Source: an uncultured Microbacteriaceae bacterium
GTDB lineage: Bacteria; Actinomycetota; Actinomycetes; Actinomycetales; Microbacteriaceae
Length of the DNA stretch: 64,000 nt
Direction: 5' to 3'
Assembly (NCBI GenBank): GCA_903940225.1
Contig: CAJAKC010000007.1
Span: forward strand, 28,108 to 92,107
Under the pieces are notes generated by a model, which had not been told where the DNA came from, did not search any database, and saw only the letters and a program-made list of their open reading frames with translations. Positions 39,723-49,946 of the stretch are shown piece after piece. The position numbers and the translations under genes are program-made. How positions within the stretch are numbered: the first letter of the stretch is position 1; each line of letters starts with the position of its first letter.

Positions 39723-40562
39723 GTGCATAAGAACCGAGTGCGCTGGATCGCGGCAGTTGTATCAAGTGCTGTCGCGCTGAGTCTTGCGGGATGCACCGCC
39801 CAGGAACTTCGAGGATGGTTACCGTCTGACGCCGAGACGACGAACAACACGTCGCGCGTCATTGGCCTGTGGTCGACGTCGTGGATTGTTCTGCTCGCCG
39901 TGGGAGTCCTGACCTGGGGATTGATTATCTGGGCAGCGATTTCCTATCGCCGCCGCCAGAGCGACACCGGGTTACCCTCGCAACTCCGCTACAACCTGCC
40001 GATCGAAACTTTTTTCACCATCGTTCCGCTGATCCTCATCATCGGATTCTTTGCGTTTACCGCGAGAGACGATTCGGTCATCGAGAAGGCAAATCCAAAC
40101 CCCGATTACACCATCCAGGTTTTTGGCAAGCGATGGGCGTGGGACTTCAACTACATCACCGACGGCGTCTACGAATCGGGCATTCAAGCACAGCTGAATG
40201 ATTCGAATAACGTCGACATCACGTCGTTGCCCGTTTTGTACTTGCCGGTCGGAAAGACCATCGAGTTCGACCTCGAATCCCGTGACGTCAATCACTCCTT
40301 CTGGATTGTGGACTTCCTCTACAAGAAAGACATGCTTCCGGGGCAGACTAACCACTGGTACGTCACTCCCGAAAAGGAGGGCACTTTCCGCGGAAAGTGC
40401 GCCGAGCTCTGCGGTGAATACCACTCGCTGATGCTCTTCACCGTCAAGGTGGTTTCGCAGTCGGAATACGACGCTTACATCCAGTCACTTCGAGATGCCG
40501 GCCAGGTCGGACAACTCGGAGCGGACCTCAATACCAACAACGATGGAACCACTGAAGGCTAG
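39723..40562 (+). CDS. ctaC: Cytochrome c oxidase subunit II (lipoprotein)
   Basis: Lipobox LAGC, two TM, CuA motif CAELCGEYHSLM; start 39723 (ORF extends to 39705). Confidence 0.93.
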   Translation: MHKNRVRWIAAVVSSAVALSLAGCTAQELRGWLPSDAETTNNTSRVIGLWSTSWIVLLAVGVLTWGLIIWAAISYRRRQSDTGLPSQLRYNLPIETFFTIVPLILIIGFFAFTARDDSVIEKANPNPDYTIQVFGKRWAWDFNYITDGVYESGIQAQLNDSNNVDITSLPVLYLPVGKTIEFDLESRDVNHSFWIVDFLYKKDMLPGQTNHWYVTPEKEGTFRGKCAELCGEYHSLMLFTVKVVSQSEYDAYIQSLRDAGQVGQLGADLNTNNDGTTEG

Positions 40563-40571
40563 GGCGGCAAC

Positions 40572-42248
40572 ATGACAACCACAGCACCCCGTCCCGCGGA
40601 AGTTATCCCCGCCGGAGCATCGTCGGTCAAGGCCGGCAAGCAGGGCATGGTTTTCCTTGATTACTTGACAACGACAAACCACAAGACGATCGGCTACATG
40701 TATTTCGTCACGTCGTTCGTGTACTTCCTCATCGCGGGAATCATGGCGCTCATCATCCGCGCGCAACTATTTCAGCCCGGCCTGAGCCTCGTCACCAAAG
40801 AGCAGTACAACCAGCTCTTCACCATGCACGGCACGCTCATGTTGCTGATGTTCGCAACGCCGTTGTTCGCCGCGTTCGCCAACGTTCTCATGCCCCTACA
40901 GATCGGCGCACCGGACGTTGCGTTCCCGCGCCTCAATGCGCTTGCGTTCTGGTTCTATTTCTTCGGTTCCGCCGTTGCCACCGCCGGATTCCTCACTCCG
41001 CAGGGCGCGGCGTCGTTCGGGTGGTTCGCCTATACGCCGCTGTCAACGTCAACTTTCACCCCCGGAGTCGGAGCCAACATGTGGGTGTTCGGTCTGGGGC
41101 TTTCCGGTTTCGGAACCATCATGGGCGCGGTCAACTTCATTACGACAATCATCACCATGCGTGCCCCGGGAATGACGATGTGGCGCATGTCAATTTTCTC
41201 GTGGAACACGCTCGTCACGTCGCTTCTCATCATCATGGTCTTCCCGGTTTTCGCTGCTGCCGCTCTCGCGCTCGGTTCCGACCGAATATTCGGTTCTCAT
41301 GTCTATGACGCTGCAACCGGCGGGTCCATTCTCTGGCAGCACTTGTTCTGGTTCTTTGGGCACCCCGAGGTGTACATCATCGCGCTACCGTTCTTCGGGA
41401 TTATCTCCGAAATTTTGCCGGTGTTCTCCCGTAAGCCCATCTTTGGATACAAGACCCTGGTCTTTGCCACCATTGCGATTGCCGCCCTGTCGATGACGGT
41501 GTGGGCACACCACATGTACGTCACCGGTAGCGTTCTTCTGCCGTTCTTTGCGCTCATGACGATGCTCATTGCTGTACCCACCGGTGTGAAGATTTTCAAC
41601 TGGGTCGGCACGATGTGGCGCGGTTCCATCACTTTTGAGACACCGATCGTGTTCGCCCTCGGCTTCCTCGTTTCCTTCGTGTTTGGCGGGTTGACCGGGG
41701 TCATCCTCGCCTCGCCGACACTCGACTTCCACTTGTCTGACTCTTACTTCGTCGTCGCACACTTCCACTACGTCATCTTCGGAACTGTTGTCTTTGCGAT
41801 GTTCGCTGGCTTCTACTTCTGGTGGCCGAAGATGACCGGAAAGATGTTGCGCGAAGACCTCGGCCACCTGCACTTCTGGTTGTTGTTCATCGGGTTCCAC
41901 ATGACCTTCCTCATTCAGCACTGGGCCGGGGTCATGGGAATGCCTCGCCGATACGCGTCCTATCTGGTCGAAGACGGCTTCACCTGGATGAATCAGCTCT
42001 CGACGGTTGGCGCAATGATCCTCGCGGTGTCCATGATTCCGTTCCTCTACAACGTGTGGTGGACCAAGCGAAACGCACCCGACGTCACGGTCAACGATCC
42101 GTGGGGTTACGGTCGTTCGCTCGAGTGGGCAACGTCGTGCCCGCCGCCACGACACAACTTCACGTCGATCCCGCGCATTCGTTCCGAGGCGCCAGCATTC
42201 GACCTGAATCACCCCGAGACGGCACCCGCCGGCTACCTGGACAAGTAG
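40572..42248 (+). CDS. ctaD: Cytochrome c oxidase subunit I
   Basis: [32 protein letters not shown]. Confidence 0.96.
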   Translation: MTTTAPRPAEVIPAGASSVKAGKQGMVFLDYLTTTNHKTIGYMYFVTSFVYFLIAGIMALIIRAQLFQPGLSLVTKEQYNQLFTMHGTLMLLMFATPLFAAFANVLMPLQIGAPDVAFPRLNALAFWFYFFGSAVATAGFLTPQGAASFGWFAYTPLSTSTFTPGVGANMWVFGLGLSGFGTIMGAVNFITTIITMRAPGMTMWRMSIFSWNTLVTSLLIIMVFPVFAAAALALGSDRIFGSHVYDAATGGSILWQHLFWFFGHPEVYIIALPFFGIISEILPVFSRKPIFGYKTLVFATIAIAALSMTVWAHHMYVTGSVLLPFFALMTMLIAVPTGVKIFNWVGTMWRGSITFETPIVFALGFLVSFVFGGLTGVILASPTLDFHLSDSYFVVAHFHYVIFGTVVFAMFAGFYFWWPKMTGKMLREDLGHLHFWLLFIGFHMTFLIQHWAGVMGMPRRYASYLVEDGFTWMNQLSTVGAMILAVSMIPFLYNVWWTKRNAPDVTVNDPWGYGRSLEWATSCPPPRHNFTSIPRIRSEAPAFDLNHPETAPAGYLDK

Positions 42249-42259
42249 GGGAGTAGGCC

Positions 42260-42676
42260 ATGAAGACCAATGTCATCATGTTCGGTCTGTTGACCGTCTT
42301 TTTTGGAATCTTCGCCGTGATTTACCCGACGTGGAATTACTTTGGTGACGGTCGCATCGAGTGGGTTGGAAACATCGCCATTGCTCTGACGATGGTGATG
42401 TTCTTGCTTCTCGGCAGCTTCCTGTATTTGAACCTGCGTCGACAGGGTGGCACGTTGCCGGAAGATTCGGAAACTGCCGACATTGATGACGGTGATTCGG
42501 AGATGGGCTATTACCTTCCGTGGTCGTGGTGGCCGTTCTTTGCCGGAGCCGCCGGCGGTATCGCGATGTTGGCCATGTCGGTCGGCGTTTGGCTTGCGCT
42601 CTTCTCGCTCGGCCTTGTCCTCATCACCTTCATCGGATGGTTCTTTGAGCCATTCCGCGGCTCCTACCGACGATAA
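42260..42676 (+). CDS. ctaF: Cytochrome c oxidase subunit IV (actinobacterial)
   Basis: Four-TM protein directly after ctaD, ending FFEPFRGSYRR. Confidence 0.88.
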   Translation: MKTNVIMFGLLTVFFGIFAVIYPTWNYFGDGRIEWVGNIAIALTMVMFLLLGSFLYLNLRRQGGTLPEDSETADIDDGDSEMGYYLPWSWWPFFAGAAGGIAMLAMSVGVWLALFSLGLVLITFIGWFFEPFRGSYRR

Positions 42677-42747
42677 AGTTCGCGATCTCGCGGTGAGGTT
42701 TTAGTAGCCCGATTTTGTGTGTCTCTCCTCGACGCTAGTGTGAGCAC

Positions 42748-42996
42748 ATGACCGCGAAAAACCCGCCGGAACCCGGTGTCCCAGCTGATGACAGTGGCTC
42801 TACGCCAGACGAGTTAACGCTGCGCGATGGTGAAAGCACTAACGTCCGCATTCCGACCGACGGCAGTACTCACATCGTGGTCAACGTTGTGCCGCCGCAA
42901 CGGTCAGCTGGATTCTTCTCGTCCTGCCTGCAGGGGTGCGGTTGCCTCGTGCTTGTTGTAGTGATCTTCGGCATCATCGGGTCGCTTACGCGCTAA
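42748..42996 (+). CDS. Small single-TM protein with juxtamembrane cysteines, unknown function
   Basis: 82 aa ORF, SSCLQGCGCLVLVVVIFGIIGSL; own -10-like TAGTGT 6 nt upstream of ATG. Confidence 0.65.
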   Translation: MTAKNPPEPGVPADDSGSTPDELTLRDGESTNVRIPTDGSTHIVVNVVPPQRSAGFFSSCLQGCGCLVLVVVIFGIIGSLTR

Positions 42997-43006
42997 CAAC
43001 AAACGA

Positions 43007-43026
43007 GCCGCACCCGAGAGTGCGGC
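43007..43026 (-). terminator. Hairpin between convergent genes, likely terminator for the qcr operon
   Basis: GCCGCAC-CCGAGA-GTGCGGC; on the minus strand followed by T-rich CTCGTTTGTTG. Confidence 0.5.
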
Positions 43027-43046
43027 CCGATTAAGTGTTGTAGCTG

Positions 43047-44663
43047 TTAGTGCTGCGATGCCGATTCGAGTTCGGGCTTTGTGACCGGCGCAATGCGGTC
43101 TTCGAAGTAGAACTTCGAGACGCTTGCTTTTGCGCGAGCGGAAAGAGTGATTCGCCCACGGTCGTTGGGTCGCAACACAATCGGTTCGAACTCATCGAAC
43201 GACACCAAACGCCACTTCTCGAAGTCGTCCAGCGGAGTGTGAATTTCGCGGTACTCGCCACCGGGCAGTCGCACAATTCGGCTCGATTCGTAGCCGTGTA
43301 AGACGACTTCGCGATCCTTGCGCTGCAGAGCGAGTGCCATCTTTTTCGTCAGCCAGAAGGCGATGAATGGTCCGACGATGAGCAGAATCTGCAGAGTGAG
43401 GATGACGCCCTCGATTGTGGTGCGGAAGTGCGTCGCAATCAGGTCGGAGGACGCCGCCGCCCACAACACTGCGTAGAACGCAACACCCGCCGCACCGATT
43501 GCGGTGCGTGTTGGGGCGTTGCGCGGACGCTCGGCGATGTGGTGTTCGCGCTTGTCGCCGGTGACCCACGCTTCGAAGAACGGGTAGAAGGCTACGAGGC
43601 CGAGGAACACCATGAGGACAACGATCGGGACGATGAGATTCAGCGAGAGCGTTCCGCCGAGGACTTCGAATTCCCAACCGGAGGGGATGAGGCGCAACAT
43701 GCCATCGGCGAATCCGATATACCAGTCGGGCTGAGTTCCAGCCGAGACGGGCGACGGATCGTAGGGTCCGTAACTCCAGATGGGGTTGATGGTGACGAGC
43801 GAGGCGATCAGCATCGTGACGCCGAACACGAGGAAGAAGAACCCGCCGGCCTTGGCCGCGAAGACAGCGAGGATCGGCGAACCGACGACGTTCTCTTCGG
43901 TGCGACCCGGCCCAGCGAACTGAGTGTGCTTGTTGACGATCAGCAAAACAAGGTGCACGGCGATCAGAGCGATGACGATGGCCGGGAGCAACATGATGTG
44001 CAGCATATACAGGCGTGGGATGACGTCGTCACCGGGGAATTCCCCTCCGAAGAGCAGGTATGAAATCCACAGGCCCGCACCGGGTACAGCCTTGATCATG
44101 CCGTCGATGATGCGTAGTCCGTTGCCCGAGAGGAGGTCATCGGGCAGTGAGTAACCGGTGAAGCCTTCCGCCATTGCCATGATGAAAAGCAGGAATCCGA
44201 CGACCCAGTTGATCTCGCGAGGCTTGCGGAATGCGCCGGTGAAGAACACTCGGAGCATGTGCAGTCCGATCGCGGCGACGAACAGCAACGCCGCCCAGTG
44301 GTGGACCTGGCGCATGAGCAGACCGCCACGGATGTCGAACGTGATGTTGAGTGTTGACGAGTAGGCCGCCGACATGTGAATTCCCTTGAGCGGCACGTAC
44401 GAACCGTCGTAGTGAACTTCCGTCATCGAGGGGTCGTAGAACAGTGTGAGGAAAGTGCCGGACAGCAAGATGATGACGAACGAGTACAACGCGATCTCGC
44501 CGAGCATGAACGACCAGTGATCGGGGAAAATCTTGCGACCGAGTGCCTTCACGGCCGTCGAGATGGAGGTGCGTTCGTCGAGGTAGTTCGCCACACCGCC
44601 GACGAAACGCATGCCTGTACCGGACGACTGGCGAGCGGGCTTTGATTTAGTTGCTACGGTCAT
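43047..44663 (-). CDS. qcrB: Cytochrome bc1 complex cytochrome b subunit
   Basis: VHHWAALLFVAAIGLHMLRVFFTGAFRKPREINW, PIWSYGPYDPS, TQPDWYIGF. Confidence 0.95.
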   Translation of the reverse strand: MTVATKSKPARQSSGTGMRFVGGVANYLDERTSISTAVKALGRKIFPDHWSFMLGEIALYSFVIILLSGTFLTLFYDPSMTEVHYDGSYVPLKGIHMSAAYSSTLNITFDIRGGLLMRQVHHWAALLFVAAIGLHMLRVFFTGAFRKPREINWVVGFLLFIMAMAEGFTGYSLPDDLLSGNGLRIIDGMIKAVPGAGLWISYLLFGGEFPGDDVIPRLYMLHIMLLPAIVIALIAVHLVLLIVNKHTQFAGPGRTEENVVGSPILAVFAAKAGGFFFLVFGVTMLIASLVTINPIWSYGPYDPSPVSAGTQPDWYIGFADGMLRLIPSGWEFEVLGGTLSLNLIVPIVVLMVFLGLVAFYPFFEAWVTGDKREHHIAERPRNAPTRTAIGAAGVAFYAVLWAAASSDLIATHFRTTIEGVILTLQILLIVGPFIAFWLTKKMALALQRKDREVVLHGYESSRIVRLPGGEYREIHTPLDDFEKWRLVSFDEFEPIVLRPNDRGRITLSARAKASVSKFYFEDRIAPVTKPELESASQH

Positions 44664-45691
44664 TGGTTACGCTCCCAAAAGCTCGGTCCAACGGGTTCTA
44701 GGAAGTCACTCTGTGCGACGAGGTAACCCTCAGCGTCCACCGAGATGGGCAACTGGGGCAGTGGGCGTGCTGCTGGTCCGAAGATAACGGCACACTCATT
44801 GGACACGTCAAACTGTGATTGGTGGCACGGGCACAGCAAGTGGTGCGTCTGCTGTTCGTAAAGGGCAACGGGGCAGCCGACGTGGGTGCAAATCTTGGAA
44901 TAGGCAACAATTCCGTCGTACGACCAGTCCTTGCGCTCCTCGGAGATGTTGAGATCCGCAGGGTCCAGGCGCATGAGCAACACGGCCGCTTTTGCCTTTT
45001 CGTTCAGGAAGGTTTCCTCGTAGGTGTCGAGGTTTTCGGGAATGACGTGCACCGCCGAACCGATGGTGATTTCACTCGCCTTGATCGGCGTACCGCTGGG
45101 GTCTCGGGCAAGCCTGGTTCCAGCCCGCCAGATGGTGTGCTTGAGCGCCTCAACCGGGTCCGCCGCTGGCGCGAGGTCCCGAAATAACGCGATTGCGGGA
45201 ACGGGGAATGCGACGAGGGCGGTAATCAGCGAATTCCGCAGTAGACGACGACGAGTCCAGCCCGATTCTGCGTTTGCTTCCTGGAAGATTTCCACCGCGC
45301 GTGCACGAGTCGGTTCGTCTCCGCGTGTCTCGTGGCGTTCCTCGACGAGTTCGTGTCCGTGCATGAGCGTTTTTGCCCAGTGCACGACACCGACGCCGAG
45401 CGTCAGAAGGCTGGCCGCAATCGCAACGCCAACCAGGAGAGTGCTGATTCGGACCGTCCACAAATCACCGGGGACGATGGGAAAAAGGAAGTACAAAACG
45501 AATGCGGTGACGCTGAGTAAACCCGACAGCAAGAAGAGTAAAGAGATTCCGCGTTCCGCCGAAGCGGCCTTGTCGGGGTTGACGTCGTGAACGCGCTGGT
45601 GAGCTGGCTCGAAACCGGGGTTGTCGATACGGCCGGAACGTTCGACGGCGCTGCTGCCTTTGAGCGCTACCTTCTTGCCTGACTCAGCCAT
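44660..45691 (-). CDS. qcrA: Cytochrome bc1 complex Rieske iron-sulfur subunit
   Basis: CTHVGCPVALYEQ and CPCHQSQFD Rieske motifs; N-terminal TM segments. Confidence 0.95.
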   Translation of the reverse strand: MAESGKKVALKGSSAVERSGRIDNPGFEPAHQRVHDVNPDKAASAERGISLLFLLSGLLSVTAFVLYFLFPIVPGDLWTVRISTLLVGVAIAASLLTLGVGVVHWAKTLMHGHELVEERHETRGDEPTRARAVEIFQEANAESGWTRRRLLRNSLITALVAFPVPAIALFRDLAPAADPVEALKHTIWRAGTRLARDPSGTPIKASEITIGSAVHVIPENLDTYEETFLNEKAKAAVLLMRLDPADLNISEERKDWSYDGIVAYSKICTHVGCPVALYEQQTHHLLCPCHQSQFDVSNECAVIFGPAARPLPQLPISVDAEGYLVAQSDFLEPVGPSFWERNQ

Positions 45692-45712
45692 GTGTGTGAC
45701 CTTTCCGTATGC

Positions 45713-46495
45713 CTAGTTCGACTTCGCCGTGAGCCAGATGGTGATCGCGACGAGGCCGCCGAGGGCAAAAATCCAGACGAAGAGGCCCTCCGACACGGGC
45801 CCGAGGGCACCGAGGTCGAGTCCGCCGACCGAGCCGTTTTCATCCATCCACTTGAGGTAGGCGATGATGTCGCGCTTCTCTTCGGGGGTGATGTTCATGT
45901 CCGAGAAAACGGGCATGTTTTGTGGACCGGTGACCATCGCAGCGTAAATGTGGACGGGGTCGATGTCATGAAGGTTTGGAGCGAACTTGCCTTCGGTCAG
46001 TGCACCACCAGCGCCAGCAACGTTGTGACACATCGCGCAGTTGACGCGAAACAGCTCCGCACCGTTCGACTCGTTCCCCCCAGAAAGGAAGCGGTTGTCG
46101 GGAAGCCCGGGACCGGGGGCAAGTGTTGCGACCCACGCCGCCATTGCGTCGATCTCATCTTGCGCAAACTGAACGGGCTTCTTTTCGGCCTGTGGTCCGC
46201 TGCCGGCCATGGGCATGCGGCCGGTTCCCACCTGGAATTCAACGGCAAGAGCGCCAACTCCGACAAGCGACGGGCCTGCGGCTGTGCCTTCCGCGCTCAG
46301 CCCGTGGCAGGACGCACAGTTTGCGGCGAAAAGTGCCTTGCCGTTTTCGACCTGGGCGGCTGGGGGAACGGTGTCCGCTGCTGTTGCGGTTCCCGTGAAC
46401 AAGGCGTAGGCGCCACCCGAAGCGAAAAGACCAATGAGCAAAAGGGCGATGGCGGCGAGAGGGTGACGTCGCCCGCGACGAGGGTAAGTTGCCAT
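45713..46495 (-). CDS. qcrC: Diheme cytochrome c (bc1 complex)
   Basis: Two CxxCH motifs (CASCH, CAMCH), N- and C-terminal TM; ATG at 46495 (longer ORF to 47203 is antisense run-through). Confidence 0.93.
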   Translation of the reverse strand: MATYPRRGRRHPLAAIALLLIGLFASGGAYALFTGTATAADTVPPAAQVENGKALFAANCASCHGLSAEGTAAGPSLVGVGALAVEFQVGTGRMPMAGSGPQAEKKPVQFAQDEIDAMAAWVATLAPGPGLPDNRFLSGGNESNGAELFRVNCAMCHNVAGAGGALTEGKFAPNLHDIDPVHIYAAMVTGPQNMPVFSDMNITPEEKRDIIAYLKWMDENGSVGGLDLGALGPVSEGLFVWIFALGGLVAITIWLTAKSN

Positions 46496-46509
46496 GATGT
46501 TCCTTTCGC

Positions 46510-47133
46510 TTACTTGAGGACGTAGATGACGAGGAAGAGGCCGATCCACACGACGTCGACGAAGTGCCAGTAGTACGAAACGGCGACGGCAGAAATGGCG
46601 TCGCGGTGAGTAAACACCTTGAGCGCCTGAATTCGCGCGATGATGAGGACGAAAGCGATGAGGCCGACGGTCACGTGCAAGCCGTGGAAGCCGGTTGTGA
46701 GGTAGAACGCAGAACCGTAGGCGTCGGAGTTCAGTGTGACCCATTCCGAGGTGAGCACAGCGTATTCGTAGACCTGGCCGACAACGAAGAATGCGCCCAT
46801 TGCATACGTGAGCCAGAACCATTCGATAGCGCCCCATTTGACGGGAGACCAGCTCGTCCGGCGGGCTTGGAGTCGTTCGGCAGCGAATACTCCGAACTGG
46901 CAGGTCACCGACGACAGCACGAGGACGGTCGTGTTGACGAGCGAGAAGCCGACGTTCAGCTTGGCGGTTTGCTCGGACCAGAGTTCTGGTGCCATGGAGC
47001 GGAGCGAGAAGTAGATCGCGAACAAGCCGGCGAAGAACATCACTTCGCTCGCGAGCCAGACGATCGTCCCGACCGCAACCGAATTTGGCCGATTCACAAT
47101 CGGACTTGAGCGGAGCATGGATGCGCTGGTCAC
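46510..47133 (-). CDS. ctaE: Cytochrome c oxidase subunit III
   Basis: Heme-copper oxidase subunit III; GTG at 47133 preferred over ATG 47142 because -10-like CATAAT lies 7 nt upstream of the GTG. Confidence 0.92.
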   Translation of the reverse strand: MTSASMLRSSPIVNRPNSVAVGTIVWLASEVMFFAGLFAIYFSLRSMAPELWSEQTAKLNVGFSLVNTTVLVLSSVTCQFGVFAAERLQARRTSWSPVKWGAIEWFWLTYAMGAFFVVGQVYEYAVLTSEWVTLNSDAYGSAFYLTTGFHGLHVTVGLIAFVLIIARIQALKVFTHRDAISAVAVSYYWHFVDVVWIGLFLVIYVLK

Positions 47134-47248
47134 AGTTTCCATTATGCCGAACTTCGGACCGGGCTTTCGCCAATTGTGCGGTGTTTTCCGCCGTTTTCCG
47201 CAATTTTGTGTCTAATTTCTCGGTCTGCCCACCCGATAGGGTGGGGGA

Positions 47249-48295
47249 GTGAGTTCGACACCGTGGACCGACATTCTTGATGCACTCGTGCGCGGAGATT
47301 CGCTCACGGTTGCGCAGGCGTCAGCCGCGATGGGCAACATCATGAATGGCGATGTGTCGGACGCTCAGCTCGCCGGTTTTCTTGTTGCTCTCCGTGCCAA
47401 GGGGGAGTCGGTCGACGAGGTCGTCGGTTTCCGTGACGCAATCTTGGCGGCGGCGCTTCCGCTCGATGTGTCCAGTGACGCCGTCGACATCGTCGGCAGT
47501 GGGGGCGATCCGGTCGGAATCCTCAACGTCTCGTCGATCGCTGCGATGGTTGTGTCGGCTGCCGGTGTTCCCGTCATCAAACACGGCAATCGCGCTGCGT
47601 CGAGCAAGTCGGGCGCAAATGATGTGTTGACGGCTCTCGGAATTGACATTTCGCTGGCACCCGAGCGCGTCGCGAAGGTTTTTGCCGAAGTCGGCGTGAC
47701 GTACATCAACGCGATGGTGTTCCACCCTGGGTTTAAGAACGCGGGCCCGGTTCGATCTCAGCTGGGAATTCCCACGATTTTTAACGTCTTGGGGCCGCTG
47801 TGCAACCCCGCCCGACCCGAAGCGAATGCCCTGGGTATGGCAAATGCTGCCCGAATTCCTATCGCTGTCGGGCTGTTCCAGCAGCGCGGTGCCACGGCTC
47901 TCGTTTACCGCGGTGAAGACGGAATTGACAAGGTGACGACCACCGGCCACACCCACGTCATCGAGGTCGCGCGCGGCTCAGTAACGGAACACGATTTCGA
48001 CCCGCGCGAGGTGGGATACGCATACTCGACGATTGACGCTATTCGCGGCGGCGACCCCGACGAGAACGCTGCGACTGCTCGTCGTGTTTTGGCGGGGGAG
48101 AAATCGGCTGCACGCGACATCATTGTGCTCAATTCGGCGGCAGGCATCGTCGCACATCGACTGTCGCACAACATCGCCGAGCGCGACCGATCCTTCGTCG
48201 AACGAATGGCGGAGGCCGTCGCTATTGCCGAACACTCGATCGATTCGGGTGCGGCCGAGGCGAAACTGCACGCCTGGGTCGCCGCAACGGCCTAG
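47249..48295 (+). CDS. trpD: Anthranilate phosphoribosyltransferase
   Basis: VGSGGDPVGILNVSS (variant of GTGGD), KHGNRAASSKSGANDVL, HPGFKNAGPVRSQLGIPTIFNVLGPLCNPA. Confidence 0.93.
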   Translation: MSSTPWTDILDALVRGDSLTVAQASAAMGNIMNGDVSDAQLAGFLVALRAKGESVDEVVGFRDAILAAALPLDVSSDAVDIVGSGGDPVGILNVSSIAAMVVSAAGVPVIKHGNRAASSKSGANDVLTALGIDISLAPERVAKVFAEVGVTYINAMVFHPGFKNAGPVRSQLGIPTIFNVLGPLCNPARPEANALGMANAARIPIAVGLFQQRGATALVYRGEDGIDKVTTTGHTHVIEVARGSVTEHDFDPREVGYAYSTIDAIRGGDPDENAATARRVLAGEKSAARDIIVLNSAAGIVAHRLSHNIAERDRSFVERMAEAVAIAEHSIDSGAAEAKLHAWVAATA

Positions 48296-48813
48296 CGTCG
48301 TCCCAATCGCCGAACGGTAAGCACAACCACGGCCACAATCGCGCCAGCCACCGCGCCGACGGAATTGGCGACGAAGTCACTGGGGTCGGGGATTCCCACC
48401 GAGGTGATCTGCTGAACGGACTCAATCAGAAAAGAGCCAAGGGACAGTGTGAGGACCGCGCGAACGGGCGAGCGAAGGAACATCGCCAGTGTGAAGCCAG
48501 CTGGGATGAACAGGGCAGCGTTGAGGGTCCAATTTGCACCGACAACGATCGAGTCGGTCCACAGCGCAGGGTCGAGGAACCAAACGTAGTTAGCGGTGCC
48601 GTTCGCGTCACCCAGTCGAAGAGTGAATCCCGTCACGAGAGCCAGCGACCAGAGCGTTGCGACGGTCAGTCCGAGTGTGCGACCTGATCCTTTCGCAATG
48701 TATTTGGAGAACAGCGTCAGCAGGAATCCGACGACGAGAGTCGTGGGGAGAGCGCCATTGGTGACGAACGGCTGCACGAAGGCGGCCAGGGAGTCGAGGG
48801 AGGGCATCGGCAA
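48292..48813 (-). CDS. VanZ-like family membrane protein
   Basis: Multi-TM; GSFLIESVQQITSVG, DPSDFVANSVGAVAGA. Confidence 0.8.
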   Translation of the reverse strand: MPMPSLDSLAAFVQPFVTNGALPTTLVVGFLLTLFSKYIAKGSGRTLGLTVATLWSLALVTGFTLRLGDANGTANYVWFLDPALWTDSIVVGANWTLNAALFIPAGFTLAMFLRSPVRAVLTLSLGSFLIESVQQITSVGIPDPSDFVANSVGAVAGAIVAVVVLTVRRLGRR

Positions 48814-48849
48814 TCCTAATCTGACATAATGTGTATTATCGGATACTAA

Positions 48850-49332
48850 CTATGACCGGGAAACGGCCGCTAACACGCTGGTGAGGCCCGGAGGCCCGAG
48901 AAATGGCTGTTCTGCGGCGATTTCGTCCATAGTCCACCATCGCATGTCGAGTACGTCGTGGTGTTCAGAATCCGTCCAGCCCGTCGTGTCGGGTTCAAAA
49001 CGATCCACCGCCAAGGCGTAGAAATGATCGACGTACGAATGGAAGCGCTCGCCGTCCGCCCAATCCCACCAGCCCGGAACCTCGGCGATGACGTCCCCCA
49101 ACTCCCGTGGTTCGACAATTCGACCGGTTTCTTCTCGGAGCTCGCGCACGGCCGCCTCGAGGACACTTTCACCCTCGTCGATGCCTCCGCCGGGGGCAAT
49201 CCACCGGGGTGGAAGACCAACCGCGGCGTCGAAGTGTGTGAGAAGCAGTAAAAAGTGCCCCTCGCGGTCGTGCAGCACGATTCGAGCAGTTTCCCGGTGG
49301 GTGACGTGCTCGCGGCCATCGGGGTGAATCAT
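48850..49332 (-). CDS. NUDIX hydrolase
   Basis: Nudix box [26 protein letters not shown] at 49332. Confidence 0.9.
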   Translation of the reverse strand: MIHPDGREHVTHRETARIVLHDREGHFLLLLTHFDAAVGLPPRWIAPGGGIDEGESVLEAAVRELREETGRIVEPRELGDVIAEVPGWWDWADGERFHSYVDHFYALAVDRFEPDTTGWTDSEHHDVLDMRWWTMDEIAAEQPFLGPPGLTSVLAAVSRS

Positions 49333-49943
49333 TTCCCGCCCTTGCCGACCAACCCGAATGCTCGCATCGACACTTGCACCATGGGGCCAATGCCCACGAC
49401 GAACAACAGTGTTCCGAGGCCAACGGGCCCACCGCACGCCAGTCCAATCAGCGTCGCACCGCCCTCGAGAATCGTTCGCACCAGCCAGACGGGCTTGTTG
49501 AACTTCTTCACCGAACCGGTCATGAGCCCATCGCGAGGACCCGGCCCGAGGCGTGCGCCGATGTACATACCCGTTCCGAGTGCGATGGTGGCCATGCCGA
49601 GCAGGTACCACCCGATTTGGCCCGCGAGCCCCCAGTCGGTCGCCGAGGGCACAAACCGTAACGATAAATCGACAAAAGGACCGATCAGGAGTGCATTGAA
49701 CACAGTACCGAGTCCCGGCATTTGCTTGAGCGGGATCCACAACAGCAGGATGAGCGCGCTGGCGAGAACGGTCGCCAACCCGAAGCTCAAACCCGTGATG
49801 TTGGCCAATCCCTGCCCAAAGACGTCCCAGGGGGCGAGACCGAGCCCCGCCCGAATCTGCAAGGCAATGCCAAGTCCAAAAAGGTAGAGACCCAGAATCA
49901 GTCGCCCAAGAATCAGTGGGCGAGGAAATGGGATGGTGGCCAT
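49329..49943 (-). CDS. YczE/YitT-like membrane protein
   Basis: [23 protein letters not shown] and [13 protein letters not shown]. Confidence 0.8.
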   Translation of the reverse strand: MATIPFPRPLILGRLILGLYLFGLGIALQIRAGLGLAPWDVFGQGLANITGLSFGLATVLASALILLLWIPLKQMPGLGTVFNALLIGPFVDLSLRFVPSATDWGLAGQIGWYLLGMATIALGTGMYIGARLGPGPRDGLMTGSVKKFNKPVWLVRTILEGGATLIGLACGGPVGLGTLLFVVGIGPMVQVSMRAFGLVGKGGK

Positions 49944-49946
49944 GAA

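Noticed and set aside
45692-46525. 277-aa plus-strand ORF opposite qcrC
   Set aside because: Antisense to a clear diheme cytochrome c gene with two CxxCH motifs; no recognisable domain.
46496-47203. N-terminal extension of the 496-aa ORF ending in QcrC
   Set aside because: The extension overlaps ctaE on the same strand in another frame; QcrC starts at ATG 46495 with a normal TM N-terminus.
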